A stretch of 7,331 bases of DNA from Methanoregula sp. (GTDB lineage: Archaea; Halobacteriota; Methanomicrobia; Methanomicrobiales; Methanospirillaceae). The notes under the pieces are model-generated. The model had not been told where the DNA came from, did not search any database, and saw only the letters and a list, made by a program, of their open reading frames with translations. Shown here piece by piece: positions 1 through 5,936 of this stretch. A program made the translations under genes and the position numbers. The stretch covers positions 44,649 to 51,979 of the forward strand of contig PNBP01000071.1 of the NCBI GenBank assembly GCA_003136075.1, read 5' to 3'. Position 1 is the first letter of the stretch; each line of letters begins with the position of its first letter.

Positions 1-709
1 CACCTAAATTGTCTTTAACCCATTTTTTCCAACACTCGAAGTTTTTATCATTCCCACGAAAACCGATAAGGCAAAACACGTTTTCAAGAATAGACTGTTG
101 GACGAGATTTTGAAATGCTGCAAATTTATCTTTATATCTGCTGTAATCATCTTCAGTAATTATAAACGAGTTAGACGGGATATCCCCATGTAATTTTATA
201 ATTCGCGGTTTTGATTTTAGGGGAATTTGTGTAATAGTCTTGATAATATCATATTTTTTATCGTAGATTTTTGGTAAAGTACGTTCTAGCAAAGTATCAT
301 AGTTCGTCGTAAAAACATCCGACCAAGGCAGCGAAAGCAATAATTCGTGAATTTCTCCCGGTAAATATTTCTCATCGGGTATTGATTTTATTAATAAACT
401 ATACAATTCTCCTTTCCCAAAAGTCTTTGAATATTCACTTGCATACTTGTCAAAATTTTGCCCAAAATCAATTTCTCCATCAGAAATTTTTTTGGAAAAA
501 TCATGTTCAGGATGTAATTTTGAATAAAATATTTTACCCAAATCCCATGCTAATGGGAAATTTGAAATTTGTGGGGAGAATTTTTCAGCATTTCGACTGA
601 ATCCAGCACCGATCATTACTGCTACGCGCCCATATTCAGTACTTTTAAACAGGTTTTCACGAATATGTTCAAGATTAGCCCTGTCTTGAAACTTCGAGAT
701 TTCAGTCAT
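1..709 (-). CDS. SIR2-like (SIR2_2-type) NAD-binding domain protein, partial at window edge
   Basis: Open on the minus strand from an ATG at 709 to the window edge without a stop (236 codons read). The translation begins MTEISKFQDR. It has the SIR2-family order of motifs: GAGFSRNA at residues 34-41 (nucleotide-binding loop), TTNYDTLLE at 134-142 (the conserved Asn region), LHGD at 173-176 (the catalytic-type His), FIITEDDY at 182-189, and GFRGNDKNF at 216-224, which replaces the usual G-[YF]-S-G-D-D-x-N-F. Proteins of this class commonly hydrolyse NAD or act as effectors in anti-phage systems (Thoeris ThsA, DSR, SIR2-HerA), usually joined to a second, sensing region. That region would lie left of the window, so the full architecture is unknown. 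A strong ribosome binding site (GGAGG, 5-nt spacer) supports the start. The codons are AT-rich, as in the operon transcribed divergently from it. The family call is firm; the defence role is inferred. Confidence 0.88.
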   Translation of the reverse strand, partial: MTEISKFQDRANLEHIRENLFKSTEYGRVAVMIGAGFSRNAEKFSPQISNFPLAWDLGKIFYSKLHPEHDFSKKISDGEIDFGQNFDKYASEYSKTFGKGELYSLLIKSIPDEKYLPGEIHELLLSLPWSDVFTTNYDTLLERTLPKIYDKKYDIIKTITQIPLKSKPRIIKLHGDIPSNSFIITEDDYSRYKDKFAAFQNLVQQSILENVFCLIGFRGNDKNFECWKKWVKDNLG

Positions 710-714
710 GCGTC

Positions 715-719
715 CCTCC
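715..719 (-). promoter_or_regulatory. Ribosome binding site of the SIR2-like gene
   Basis: On the minus strand GGAGG lies 5 nt before the ATG at 709, inside a G-rich run (GGGGGAGGG). It fixes the start of the SIR2-like CDS. Confidence 0.75.
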
Positions 720-836
720 CCCGATAAAAAATATTAAAATTACTCAAATATCTCTATTTCAAGGACTTTAGGAGAGTAGAGGATTAATATTGTTTCGTTT
801 TAATGCTATCATATTTTCATTTTTTTAAGTTGGAAC

Positions 837-846
837 ATCGTTGATC
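837..846 (+). repeat. Direct repeat ATCGTTGATC, left copy
   Basis: An exact 10-nt match to 3293-3302. The two copies flank the three-gene operon in the same orientation. The match runs into a self-complementary TTGATCAA at 841-848. It may be an operator, an island-end scar, or chance. Confidence 0.35.
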
Positions 847-856
847 AATCCCATGA

Positions 857-869
857 ATCAACCGTTGAT
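857..869. promoter_or_regulatory. Palindrome ATCAAC-C-GTTGAT upstream of the operon
   Basis: A perfect 6-bp inverted repeat around one central base, about 75 nt upstream of the operon's first ATG and next to a second palindrome (TTGATCAA, 841-848). Shape and position suit a dimeric regulator's operator. No regulator gene is visible in the window. Confidence 0.35.
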
Positions 870-943
870 CCGCCCCTGCGTTTTTCTTCAGATGAAATCC
901 TACCATAAATTGATGGTCTGATAACATAATCTAAATTCTAATA

Positions 944-1726
944 ATGGCTGATCTAAAGAGATTTTGCCAGAATTGCGGCTTTGAATTGGATGAAGGATCT
1001 ACGGTGTGCAACCGATGTAGCGTTGTTGCTACAATAAATCTTGAGAACTATCTTTTAAGTAAATATAAACTTCTTACGATAATCGGTATATTTGGGGCAC
1101 TCTCGGTTTACCTCTCAACTACTTCATCGACCCATGGTGGAAATGAATTCCTTCAATATGGGAGTTACATCTGTTTAGCAATTGTAATTCTGTTGTCTCT
1201 TATCTGGGGCTGGGGGCTTATTCAATATTCATTCACAATATTACAATTCCCGTTTGATGGACACTATCATTTTAAGGTGTGGTTCGAAAGAGGCATTCGG
1301 TTTTCATTGATATTATTATTCACAAGTTTCTTTGCATCGGTAATTTTACTCATATCCCTCTATATTCTTACCAACGTAGAAATTGCAGAAACGTTGGTCT
1401 ATTCATTATTCTTGGATTTTTTCCTTTTAGTAATTATAACAGCAATTTATTTCCCATACCGCTCCCTGATTGAATCTACTGGGAATGCTGGTAGATTTTT
1501 AATGAGTTTTTTACTCATTGTGGTCCTTATTCTCACAATAGGAAATTTTTCTGCCGAGACCTCGAATAAATGGCCCTTCATAATGGTAACCCTCTTTTTT
1601 ATTATTCTCAATGCCTATTTGATCATTAGATCCTCTGTACTGATTTATCGGGACATGAATACCGGCGTCAGGTCATTAACCCTAGAAAATTTCAAAAATA
1701 AATTGAGGCCATTATGGAAGCACTGA
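944..1726 (+). CDS. Zinc-ribbon, six-TM membrane protein of unknown function
   Basis: I do not recognise a named family. The 260-residue product opens with a cytosolic zinc-ribbon: C8-x2-C11 (FCQNCG) and C22-x2-C25 (CNRC), the four-Cys pattern of the many zinc-ribbon membrane proteins. About six hydrophobic helices follow, near residues 42-58, 72-94, 119-141, 150-171, 184-200 and 211-232. The protein ends in a basic tail. There are no enzymatic motifs. It is the first gene of a compact operon: the next gene starts inside its last 13 nt. It may serve as the membrane anchor or pore of whatever the operon encodes; that is inferred from context only. The ATG at 944 places the zinc-ribbon correctly at the N-terminus, and no RBS is seen before it. 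Confidence 0.82.
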   Translation: MADLKRFCQNCGFELDEGSTVCNRCSVVATINLENYLLSKYKLLTIIGIFGALSVYLSTTSSTHGGNEFLQYGSYICLAIVILLSLIWGWGLIQYSFTILQFPFDGHYHFKVWFERGIRFSLILLFTSFFASVILLISLYILTNVEIAETLVYSLFLDFFLLVIITAIYFPYRSLIESTGNAGRFLMSFLLIVVLILTIGNFSAETSNKWPFIMVTLFFIILNAYLIIRSSVLIYRDMNTGVRSLTLENFKNKLRPLWKH

Positions 1727-2034
1727 ATCGTATAAATCATTTATTACGAGAGACTAGTTCAACTGTATTATTTTTCGGTGCGTGTGGCATATTCCTCATT
1801 TATATTGGCGACATCCTCCTCAATCAGAATCCTCCGAGTCTTCAAATTGGTTTTCCAACAGCCGCAATGGGATTTGGTTTTTTTGTCTTTGCTATATCCA
1901 TTGATAATTCGAAAAGATCTGCAAAAAAAATGAATCAAATCCTTGAAAAACTCAATGATATTCAAGAAGAATTGAAAAAGAAAAAGGAATCCGATCCCGA
2001 ATTGGGGAGTGAAGATAAAAACATCGGTGAGTAA
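1714..2034 (+). CDS. Small two-TM protein with cytosolic coiled coil
   Basis: A protein of 106 residues with no recognised family. Two hydrophobic helices lie at about 17-36 and 45-62. A charged, heptad-like segment follows at 66-92 (KMNQILEKLNDIQEELKKKK), which should form a coiled coil, then an acidic tail. The start overlaps the end of the upstream zinc-ribbon gene by 13 nt and has GAGG at 1705-1708 with a 5-nt spacer. The stop TAA abuts the ATG of the DUF4062 gene. This overlap and abutment imply co-translation of all three proteins. A hairpin membrane anchor with a coiled coil suggests it tethers or oligomerises a partner, plausibly one of its operon neighbours; this is inference. Confidence 0.82.
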   Translation: MEALNRINHLLRETSSTVLFFGACGIFLIYIGDILLNQNPPSLQIGFPTAAMGFGFFVFAISIDNSKRSAKKMNQILEKLNDIQEELKKKKESDPELGSEDKNIGE

Positions 2035-3276
2035 ATGGCATTCGCTCCCAAAACCCCTATTTTCGTAAGTTCGACCTATTCGGATCTAATCCCTTTCAGA
2101 AATGCAGTCAGAGATATTTTATCATGTTTTTCAGTGGACATCCATGGGATGGAAGTCTTTGGAGCACAGACCCGAAAGCCTCTTGACACTTGTTTGGCAG
2201 AGGTGTTGACTTCCGAGGTATTCATCGGGATTCTTGGAATGCGATATGGTTCTATTGATGAAGCAACCGGAAAATCATTTGTTGAACGCGAATACGAAAC
2301 CGCAAAAAAGAGCGGTCTGGAAATATGGATTTTCCTTATCGATGAGGAAAATACACATATCCCCCCTATTCATGTTGATTGCAAGGATGCAGAAAAACTA
2401 AAAGAATTTAAAAAACGACTGAAAGATGAACACACTTGTGTATTTTACAATTCGGTTGATGATCTTGTATTAAGAGTCCGGAGTAATCTGGAAAAATTTT
2501 TCACCGATAAAGTACGTGTCCCATCGCAATCAAAGGCATTTGTTTCAGCGACAGTGAGTTCATCCACCATTGCAAAAGGCGATGAGTTCTACATCACAGG
2601 AACTGCAACCGAGACCGCATACTCAGGTGTAGCCATTTGGGTTTTTGGGCAGAATACATTTAATCACTGGATTGTAGATGTTAGACAAGATGCCAGTTAC
2701 GTTATGGCAATCCCTGTTGCATTTACAAAAACTTTACCGATAGGCCAATATTTTGTTGTTGTTCAGCATCCTATGGACAATCATGCATATGATGTAATGC
2801 CGGTCCTATCCTTTGATTCGATTGTTGTGAAAAATTCCTTCAACAACGAAACATTTGTAGTTAGTGGGAAGGGTAGCATTAGTAGCATGGAATCTGCAAC
2901 CAACCTCATCGAGTTTCTCAATAAATCTGGAATAGACGACACCTATACAAAACTGCAATTCCTCATCGAAGAACCTTTCATTCAAATTGATCCAATTACC
3001 CCTAAAAAACCCGGGGAAAAATTTAAGATTACTGGTCAGACTAACCTAGCGGTTGCTAATGAGTTGCTAGTAGAAGTCATGCCTCGAATTGTTCCTCCGA
3101 ATGTTGAGAAGTATTTTGGCATTCGGGGAATTGTAAAAATTGTCAGAGAGGAAGCGGGACTCAACACCTTTAGTTTTGCACTAGAACTTGTCGAAACTAA
3201 TCCGGGGGAATATATTGTGAATGTAATTTCGTATAAGATCGGTACTGTATGGCATCAACCTTTCATTGTAACGTAG
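2035..3276 (+). CDS. DUF4062 (TIR-like) protein fused to DUF3821-type beta-sandwich domains
   Basis: This is a 413-residue protein. Residues 8-92 match DUF4062: PIFVSSTYSDL at the N-terminus, LGMRYGS at 67-73, then SFVEREYETA at 81-90. The glutamates at 84 and 86 sit where TIR-type domains keep their catalytic Glu. I recall DUF4062 being grouped with TIR-like folds. Residues 169-265 and about 315-413 resemble the repeated beta-sandwich (DUF3821-type) regions of Methanomicrobiales surface proteins. Key stretches are GQYFVVVQHPMDN (238-250), IDDTYTKLQFLIEEP (300-314) and GQTNLAVANELLVEV (334-348). Those relatives are normally exported, but no signal peptide or TM helix is seen here, so the protein should be cytosolic. 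It starts on the base after the upstream stop, with GGTGA at 2026-2030 as a likely RBS. The domain calls are good; the function (sensor plus effector) is inferred. Confidence 0.85.
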   Translation: MAFAPKTPIFVSSTYSDLIPFRNAVRDILSCFSVDIHGMEVFGAQTRKPLDTCLAEVLTSEVFIGILGMRYGSIDEATGKSFVEREYETAKKSGLEIWIFLIDEENTHIPPIHVDCKDAEKLKEFKKRLKDEHTCVFYNSVDDLVLRVRSNLEKFFTDKVRVPSQSKAFVSATVSSSTIAKGDEFYITGTATETAYSGVAIWVFGQNTFNHWIVDVRQDASYVMAIPVAFTKTLPIGQYFVVVQHPMDNHAYDVMPVLSFDSIVVKNSFNNETFVVSGKGSISSMESATNLIEFLNKSGIDDTYTKLQFLIEEPFIQIDPITPKKPGEKFKITGQTNLAVANELLVEVMPRIVPPNVEKYFGIRGIVKIVREEAGLNTFSFALELVETNPGEYIVNVISYKIGTVWHQPFIVT

Positions 3277-3292
3277 AATCTTCTCCCTATCA

Positions 3293-3302
3293 ATCGTTGA
3301 TC
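3293..3302 (+). repeat. Direct repeat ATCGTTGATC, right copy
   Basis: Identical to 837-846, 17 nt after the stop codon of the DUF4062 gene. The two copies bracket the three-gene operon. Confidence 0.35.
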
Positions 3303-3360
3303 TACACTGATCCGCATCACCGTCCTGCTTATCCGCACCTCAGTATCAGCATAAATCAAC

Positions 3361-3370
3361 GCTGATCAGC
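3361..3370. repeat. Perfect palindrome GCTGATCAGC
   Basis: A 10-nt self-complementary site preceded by ATCAAC, in the TGATC-rich tail after the operon. Its core TGATCA resembles that of the palindrome at 841-848. Role unknown. Confidence 0.3.
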
Positions 3371-3373
3371 ATA

Positions 3374-3562
3374 TCATCTGACTTGATTAGCACCCTGATC
3401 CCATTGATCAAGCCTAGTCATCACACGCTTATTGAGGGTGAACGGTTGATCCCGTTCAGCGTACTGCTTCATATAATTCAACCCACCTTTCGAGAATCCC
3501 CGCATCCTTCCGATTGCTCTCATAATCCGGACTGATCCCTTCTCCTCGGTAAACCTCCTCAA
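3374..3562 (-). CDS. Doubtful small ORF, possibly a gene remnant
   Basis: This is a 62-codon minus-strand frame with a TTG start. Its product is basic, has no recognised domain, and contains KQYAERDQPFTLNKRVMTRL at residues 32-51. A second overlapping minus-strand frame (3456-3596, GTG start, 46 codons) also reads protein-like, including CIKGWVEEVYRGEGISPDYE. Two adjacent plausible frames, neither complete, suggest a frameshifted or decayed gene rather than a working one. The resemblance of GISPDYESNRKD to the N-terminal part of tyrosine recombinases is slight. Neither frame may be real. Confidence 0.2.
   Translation of the reverse strand: MRRFTEEKGSVRIMRAIGRMRGFSKGGLNYMKQYAERDQPFTLNKRVMTRLDQWDQGANQVR
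3440..3457. repeat. Hairpin GAACGG-TTGATC-CCGTTC
   Basis: A perfect 6-bp inverted repeat with a 6-nt TTGATC loop. The loop again carries the TGATC core that recurs around the operon. No T-tract follows on either strand, so it is not an obvious terminator. Confidence 0.35.
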
Positions 3563-3647
3563 CCCATCCCTTTATGCACTCCCTCAAGCTATTCACACAA
3601 TAGAATAGGTGTCACTCACGTATGCACAGGCATACAAGCGATACCCC

Positions 3648-3651
3648 GGAG
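3648..3651 (+). promoter_or_regulatory. Ribosome binding site that sets the SnoaL-like start
   Basis: GGAG lies 8 nt before the ATG at 3660. It favours that ATG over the in-frame GTG at 3609, which would add 17 residues unlike the family. Confidence 0.55.
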
Positions 3652-3659
3652 AAACAACC

Positions 3660-4097
3660 ATGTCAACAGTCGAAGAAAATATGCGCCTCATGCAGACGCT
3701 GGATGATGCCTGGAACACCCAGGACTGGGAAACGTTTGAGAAACGCCACGCAGCACATGTCGATGTATTCTGGCCGGGGCAGGCACTGCCAACCCACAGC
3801 CGCCCGTCCCACAAGGAAGAGGCAATCGCATTTTTCAAGATATTCCCGGATAACAAAGTCGGGAACCGGCCGTACAAGATCTTCTTTGGGCAGGGAGACT
3901 ACACCTGCTCTGTCGCCGAGTTCACCGGGACGTTCAAGGGCCCGATGACCACTCCCGATGGGAAGGTAATCCCGCCCAACGGCAAAAAGTTCAAGGTCGA
4001 GTTCTGCACGGTCGCCCACTGGAAGGACGGCGAAATCCAGGAGGAGAGACTCTTCTACGACAAGATCTCACTGATGCAGCAGATCGGCCTGATGTGA
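3660..4097 (+). CDS. SnoaL-like / ester cyclase family protein (NTF2 fold)
   Basis: A 145-residue product with the shape of SnoaL-like proteins, small alpha+beta barrels that cyclise polyketides in a few cases but have unknown substrates in most. The N-terminal helical part has W19 and W23 (DDAWNTQDWETFEK). A conserved HVDVFWPG segment follows (33-40), then RPSHKEEAIAFF (48-59), and a C-terminal strand pair with WKDGEIQEERLFYDKISLMQ (121-140) and QIGL (141-144). That C-terminal pattern, D-K/x-x-x-LMxQIGL, is typical of the family. The start at 3660 rests on the RBS and on family length. Codons are strongly GC-ending, unlike the genes to the left. It stands alone, with 140 nt to the next gene. 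The real substrate cannot be read from sequence. Confidence 0.85.
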   Translation: MSTVEENMRLMQTLDDAWNTQDWETFEKRHAAHVDVFWPGQALPTHSRPSHKEEAIAFFKIFPDNKVGNRPYKIFFGQGDYTCSVAEFTGTFKGPMTTPDGKVIPPNGKKFKVEFCTVAHWKDGEIQEERLFYDKISLMQQIGLM

Positions 4098-4237
4098 GAA
4101 CACACGGAGCCTGCGGCAGAGCCAGTAGTGTGTTAAGGCAACCCGGGGATGGTAAAACCACAAGCCTAATGCTCTCCCATCACCACTCATTTTCTACGTA
4201 AAAATCGTTTGATACTACGAACGGACAGCATCTATCC

Positions 4238-4939
4238 ATGACCGAGAAAAAAACCCCCGTACCCGATACCCAGAAAGAACCGATGAAGATCACCGTCAGC
4301 AAAAACGGCCCGTATCTTGTAAGCGGGGGAGTCCCGCTGAAAACAGAAGAGATCTGTAACGATGACGAAGGCTATTGCCGGACCTGGCGGGAAACCAAAT
4401 CGTATCCCCTCCAGCAGCACTACGCCCTCTGCCGGTGCGGGCATTCCGGCAACAAGCCGTTCTGCGACGGGACGCATACAAAAATCCATTTCGACGGGAC
4501 CGAGGCCGGGGATTTCGAGCCTGCCAGCGAACATGCAAAAGTGATCCGGGGCCCTGCCCTGACACTCGCCGATAACGAACATCTCTGTGTCCACGCACGG
4601 TTCTGCATGCGGGCCGGCGGGATCTGGAACCTTGTCAGGCAATCCGGGAATGATGAGGCCCGGGATATCGCCATCGAAGAAGCCGGCAACTGCCCGTCCG
4701 GCCGGCTCGTGGTCATGGATAATAAGACCGGAAAAGCAATCGAGCCGGACTTTGAGAAGTCCATTGTGGTCATCGAGTATCCTGCACGCGGGGAGCATGG
4801 GCCGCTCTGGGTGCGGGGCGGTATCCCGGTCATATCGGCCGATGGCGAGCCGTACGAGATCCGGAACCGGGTCGCGCTCTGCCGGTGCGGTTACTCAGGC
4901 AACAAACCGTTTTGCGATGGCAGCCATATCGAGAGCTAA
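4238..4939 (+). CDS. CDGSH iron-sulfur protein with two CDGSH motifs and a ferredoxin-like middle
   Basis: This 233-residue protein has two CDGSH 2Fe-2S motifs of the form C-x-C-x8-C-x3-H. The first is at C65/C67/C76/H80 (CRCGHSGNKPFCDGTH), the second at C215/C217/C226/H230 (CRCGYSGNKPFCDGSH), right at the C-terminus. Between them, residues 114-180 match the divergent 4Fe-4S region (Fer4_19 type) usual in this archaeal and bacterial architecture, with C117, C123 and C152 among its cysteines. Such proteins are presumed cytosolic redox or electron-transfer carriers; partners are unknown. The ATG at 4238 has only a weak RBS; an in-frame ATG at 4283 (residue 16) is an alternative. The gene stands alone and GC-rich. 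A long minus-strand frame beneath it is a shadow. Confidence 0.92.
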   Translation: MTEKKTPVPDTQKEPMKITVSKNGPYLVSGGVPLKTEEICNDDEGYCRTWRETKSYPLQQHYALCRCGHSGNKPFCDGTHTKIHFDGTEAGDFEPASEHAKVIRGPALTLADNEHLCVHARFCMRAGGIWNLVRQSGNDEARDIAIEEAGNCPSGRLVVMDNKTGKAIEPDFEKSIVVIEYPARGEHGPLWVRGGIPVISADGEPYEIRNRVALCRCGYSGNKPFCDGSHIES

Positions 4940-5103
4940 CCTGAAAAATCCGTACGGAAAAGGAAGGGGAAATGCATTTATGTGAAGGTGTAATGAATCA
5001 CCATGAGGGAACTGTTGCAGTAACGTGCTGGGAATGAAAGGGACAAAAAAAGATCCTTAAACACGCAACAGGACCTTTGCGGACATATCAGGTAAACGAT
5101 AGC

Positions 5104-5108
5104 GAGGA
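5104..5108 (+). promoter_or_regulatory. Ribosome binding site of the cysteine hydrolase gene
   Basis: GAGGA lies 6 nt before the ATG at 5115. A TATA-like GCATTTATG about 140 nt upstream (4973-4981) could be the promoter of a long-leader transcript. Confidence 0.5.
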
Positions 5109-5114
5109 ACGGAC

Positions 5115-5732
5115 ATGGTAATTGTAAAAGACGGTAAACTGGAACTGCTCACGGACAAGAACAGCACGCTCGTGCTCGTAGACTACCAGCCTGCGATGTT
5201 TGCAGGTGTTGCTTCCGGCGACAAGGCTCTCATCCGGGCTGCGGCCACCTGTGCGGCTAAGGCTGCAGCCATCCTTGACATACCGGTTGTGCTCTCGGCA
5301 ATCGGCCCCCAGCGGAACGGGGAGTTCATCGCGGATATTACCCGGCTCTTCCCCGGCAAGGAAGTATATGCCCGGGCGGTGCCGAGTTTCGATGCATTTG
5401 AAGATGACCCGACCTATACTGCGTTTAAGAAGACCGGCCGTAAGAAAGTGGTGGTATCCGGTCTCTGGACGAGCATGTGCTTTGCCTATACTGCGCTCCA
5501 TGCCATCAGGGATGGCTACGAAGTATACGGCCTGATGGATGCAGCGGGAGATTCCACGCATGATGCCCATAAGTACGGGATAAAGCGGATGCTCCAGGCG
5601 GGAGTAATCCCTATCACGGTTGAGTCGCTGGTGTCAGAATGGATGCATGACTGGGGCAACCCGAAATCGGGGGAGCTTGTTAAGGAAGTATATTCGAAAT
5701 ACGGCGCACAAATCGGGCTTGGGATGCCATAA
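5115..5732 (+). CDS. Isochorismatase-like cysteine hydrolase (YcaC-related)
   Basis: This 205-residue protein has the isochorismatase/nicotinamidase fold. The nucleophile-activating Asp is D23 in LVLVDYQPAMF (19-29), and the catalytic Cys is C122 in GLWTSMCFAYTAL (116-128). The central ARAVPSFDAFED (86-97) is like the ARxxxxNAWED region of YcaC proteins, with R87 near the place of the Lys of the classical triad. The pattern TGRKKVVVSGLWT then ADGYEV-type strands, and the closing MLQAGVIPIT (159-168), also match YcaC-type hydrolases. Members cleave C-N or vinyl-ether bonds, but the substrate of YcaC itself is not established. Length is normal. It has its own RBS and no operon partner. Confidence 0.9.
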   Translation: MVIVKDGKLELLTDKNSTLVLVDYQPAMFAGVASGDKALIRAAATCAAKAAAILDIPVVLSAIGPQRNGEFIADITRLFPGKEVYARAVPSFDAFEDDPTYTAFKKTGRKKVVVSGLWTSMCFAYTALHAIRDGYEVYGLMDAAGDSTHDAHKYGIKRMLQAGVIPITVESLVSEWMHDWGNPKSGELVKEVYSKYGAQIGLGMP

Positions 5733-5811
5733 GATTTGAGGGACAGTGATGAACGGGACGGTTCTGATAACTTCTCGGGACCTGTGATAATTTCTCCAAT
5801 TCATTACGTCG

Positions 5812-5826
5812 TAAAAATTTATATTT
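5812..5826 (+). promoter_or_regulatory. TATA box (TTTATATT) with no ORF behind it
   Basis: A purine-rich AAAAA precedes TTTATATT (5818-5825), the layout of an archaeal BRE plus box A. A transcript would begin near 5848. There is no ORF there; the next gene starts at 6160 with its own TATA box. Confidence 0.4.
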
Positions 5827-5832
5827 TCCTAG

Positions 5833-5840
5833 TTTTTTTT
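5833..5840 (+). terminator. Oligo-T tract downstream of the cysteine hydrolase
   Basis: Eight consecutive T about 100 nt after the stop at 5732. Archaeal RNA polymerase terminates at T-runs without a hairpin, so this may end that transcript. Confidence 0.4.
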
Positions 5841-5936
5841 CACGAAATCCTGTCAACTTATCAGAACAGATCGAAGTATCTTGGGTGGTGCTTCTTAAGG
5901 TATCTGTAAATCTGGTTCAGGTATCGCAAATTGGTT

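Larger units (their letters stand above)
720..943. promoter_or_regulatory. Divergent AT-rich promoter region between the SIR2-like gene and the operon
   Basis: This stretch of about 220 nt separates the SIR2-like gene (leftward) from the three-gene operon (rightward). On the minus strand a box-A-like TTTTAATATT (about 733-742) precedes the SIR2 start. On the plus strand the TATA-like stretch CCATAAATTG (903-912) or the AT-rich 918-930 could serve the operon. No Shine-Dalgarno sequence is seen before the ATG at 944, so that first gene may be leaderless. The region also holds the palindromes at 841-848 and 857-869. No coding potential was seen. The exact promoter positions are uncertain. Confidence 0.4.
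3277..3659. other. Intergenic stretch with TGATC-rich repeats, composition boundary
   Basis: About 380 nt lie between the AT-rich operon and the GC-rich SnoaL-like gene. The stretch contains many short TGATC/ATCAAC motifs (3293-3420), two small palindromes and at most doubtful minus-strand ORFs. TGATCCGC (3308-3315) and TTATCCGC (3329-3336) are 21 nt apart. TCAGCATA occurs twice, 20 nt apart (3346-3353 and 3366-3373). No tRNA, CRISPR unit or clear terminator was seen. Confidence 0.5.
5761..5867. repeat. Possible degenerate copy of the palindromic element, with exact 10-bp ends
   Basis: GTTCTGATAA at 5761-5770 is repeated exactly in inverted form at 5858-5867. The ends carry the same CTGAT/ATCAG termini as the 71-nt elements at 5937 and 6972, but the interior is longer and unrelated by eye. 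It could be a relic, or two stray ends. Confidence 0.35.

Noticed and set aside
382..600. 72-codon plus-strand frame
   Set aside because: Lies antisense inside the SIR2-like gene, whose motifs read clearly on the minus strand. The frame's product has no family features.
3293..3373. CRISPR-like array
   Set aside because: The TGATC/TCAGCATA repeats are too short and irregular (20-21 nt steps, 8-nt matches), with no conserved 25-40 nt repeat.
3456..3596. Tyrosine recombinase N-terminal fragment
   Set aside because: Only a loose likeness (GISPDYESNRKD); no catalytic R-H-R-Y region is present, so I do not call an integrase.
4232..4798. 188-codon minus-strand frame over the CDGSH gene
   Set aside because: A GC-rich shadow: the plus strand has two complete CDGSH motifs, and the minus frame's product is not recognisable.
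5088..5570. 160-codon minus-strand frame over the cysteine hydrolase
   Set aside because: Antisense to a clear YcaC-like gene with an intact active site.
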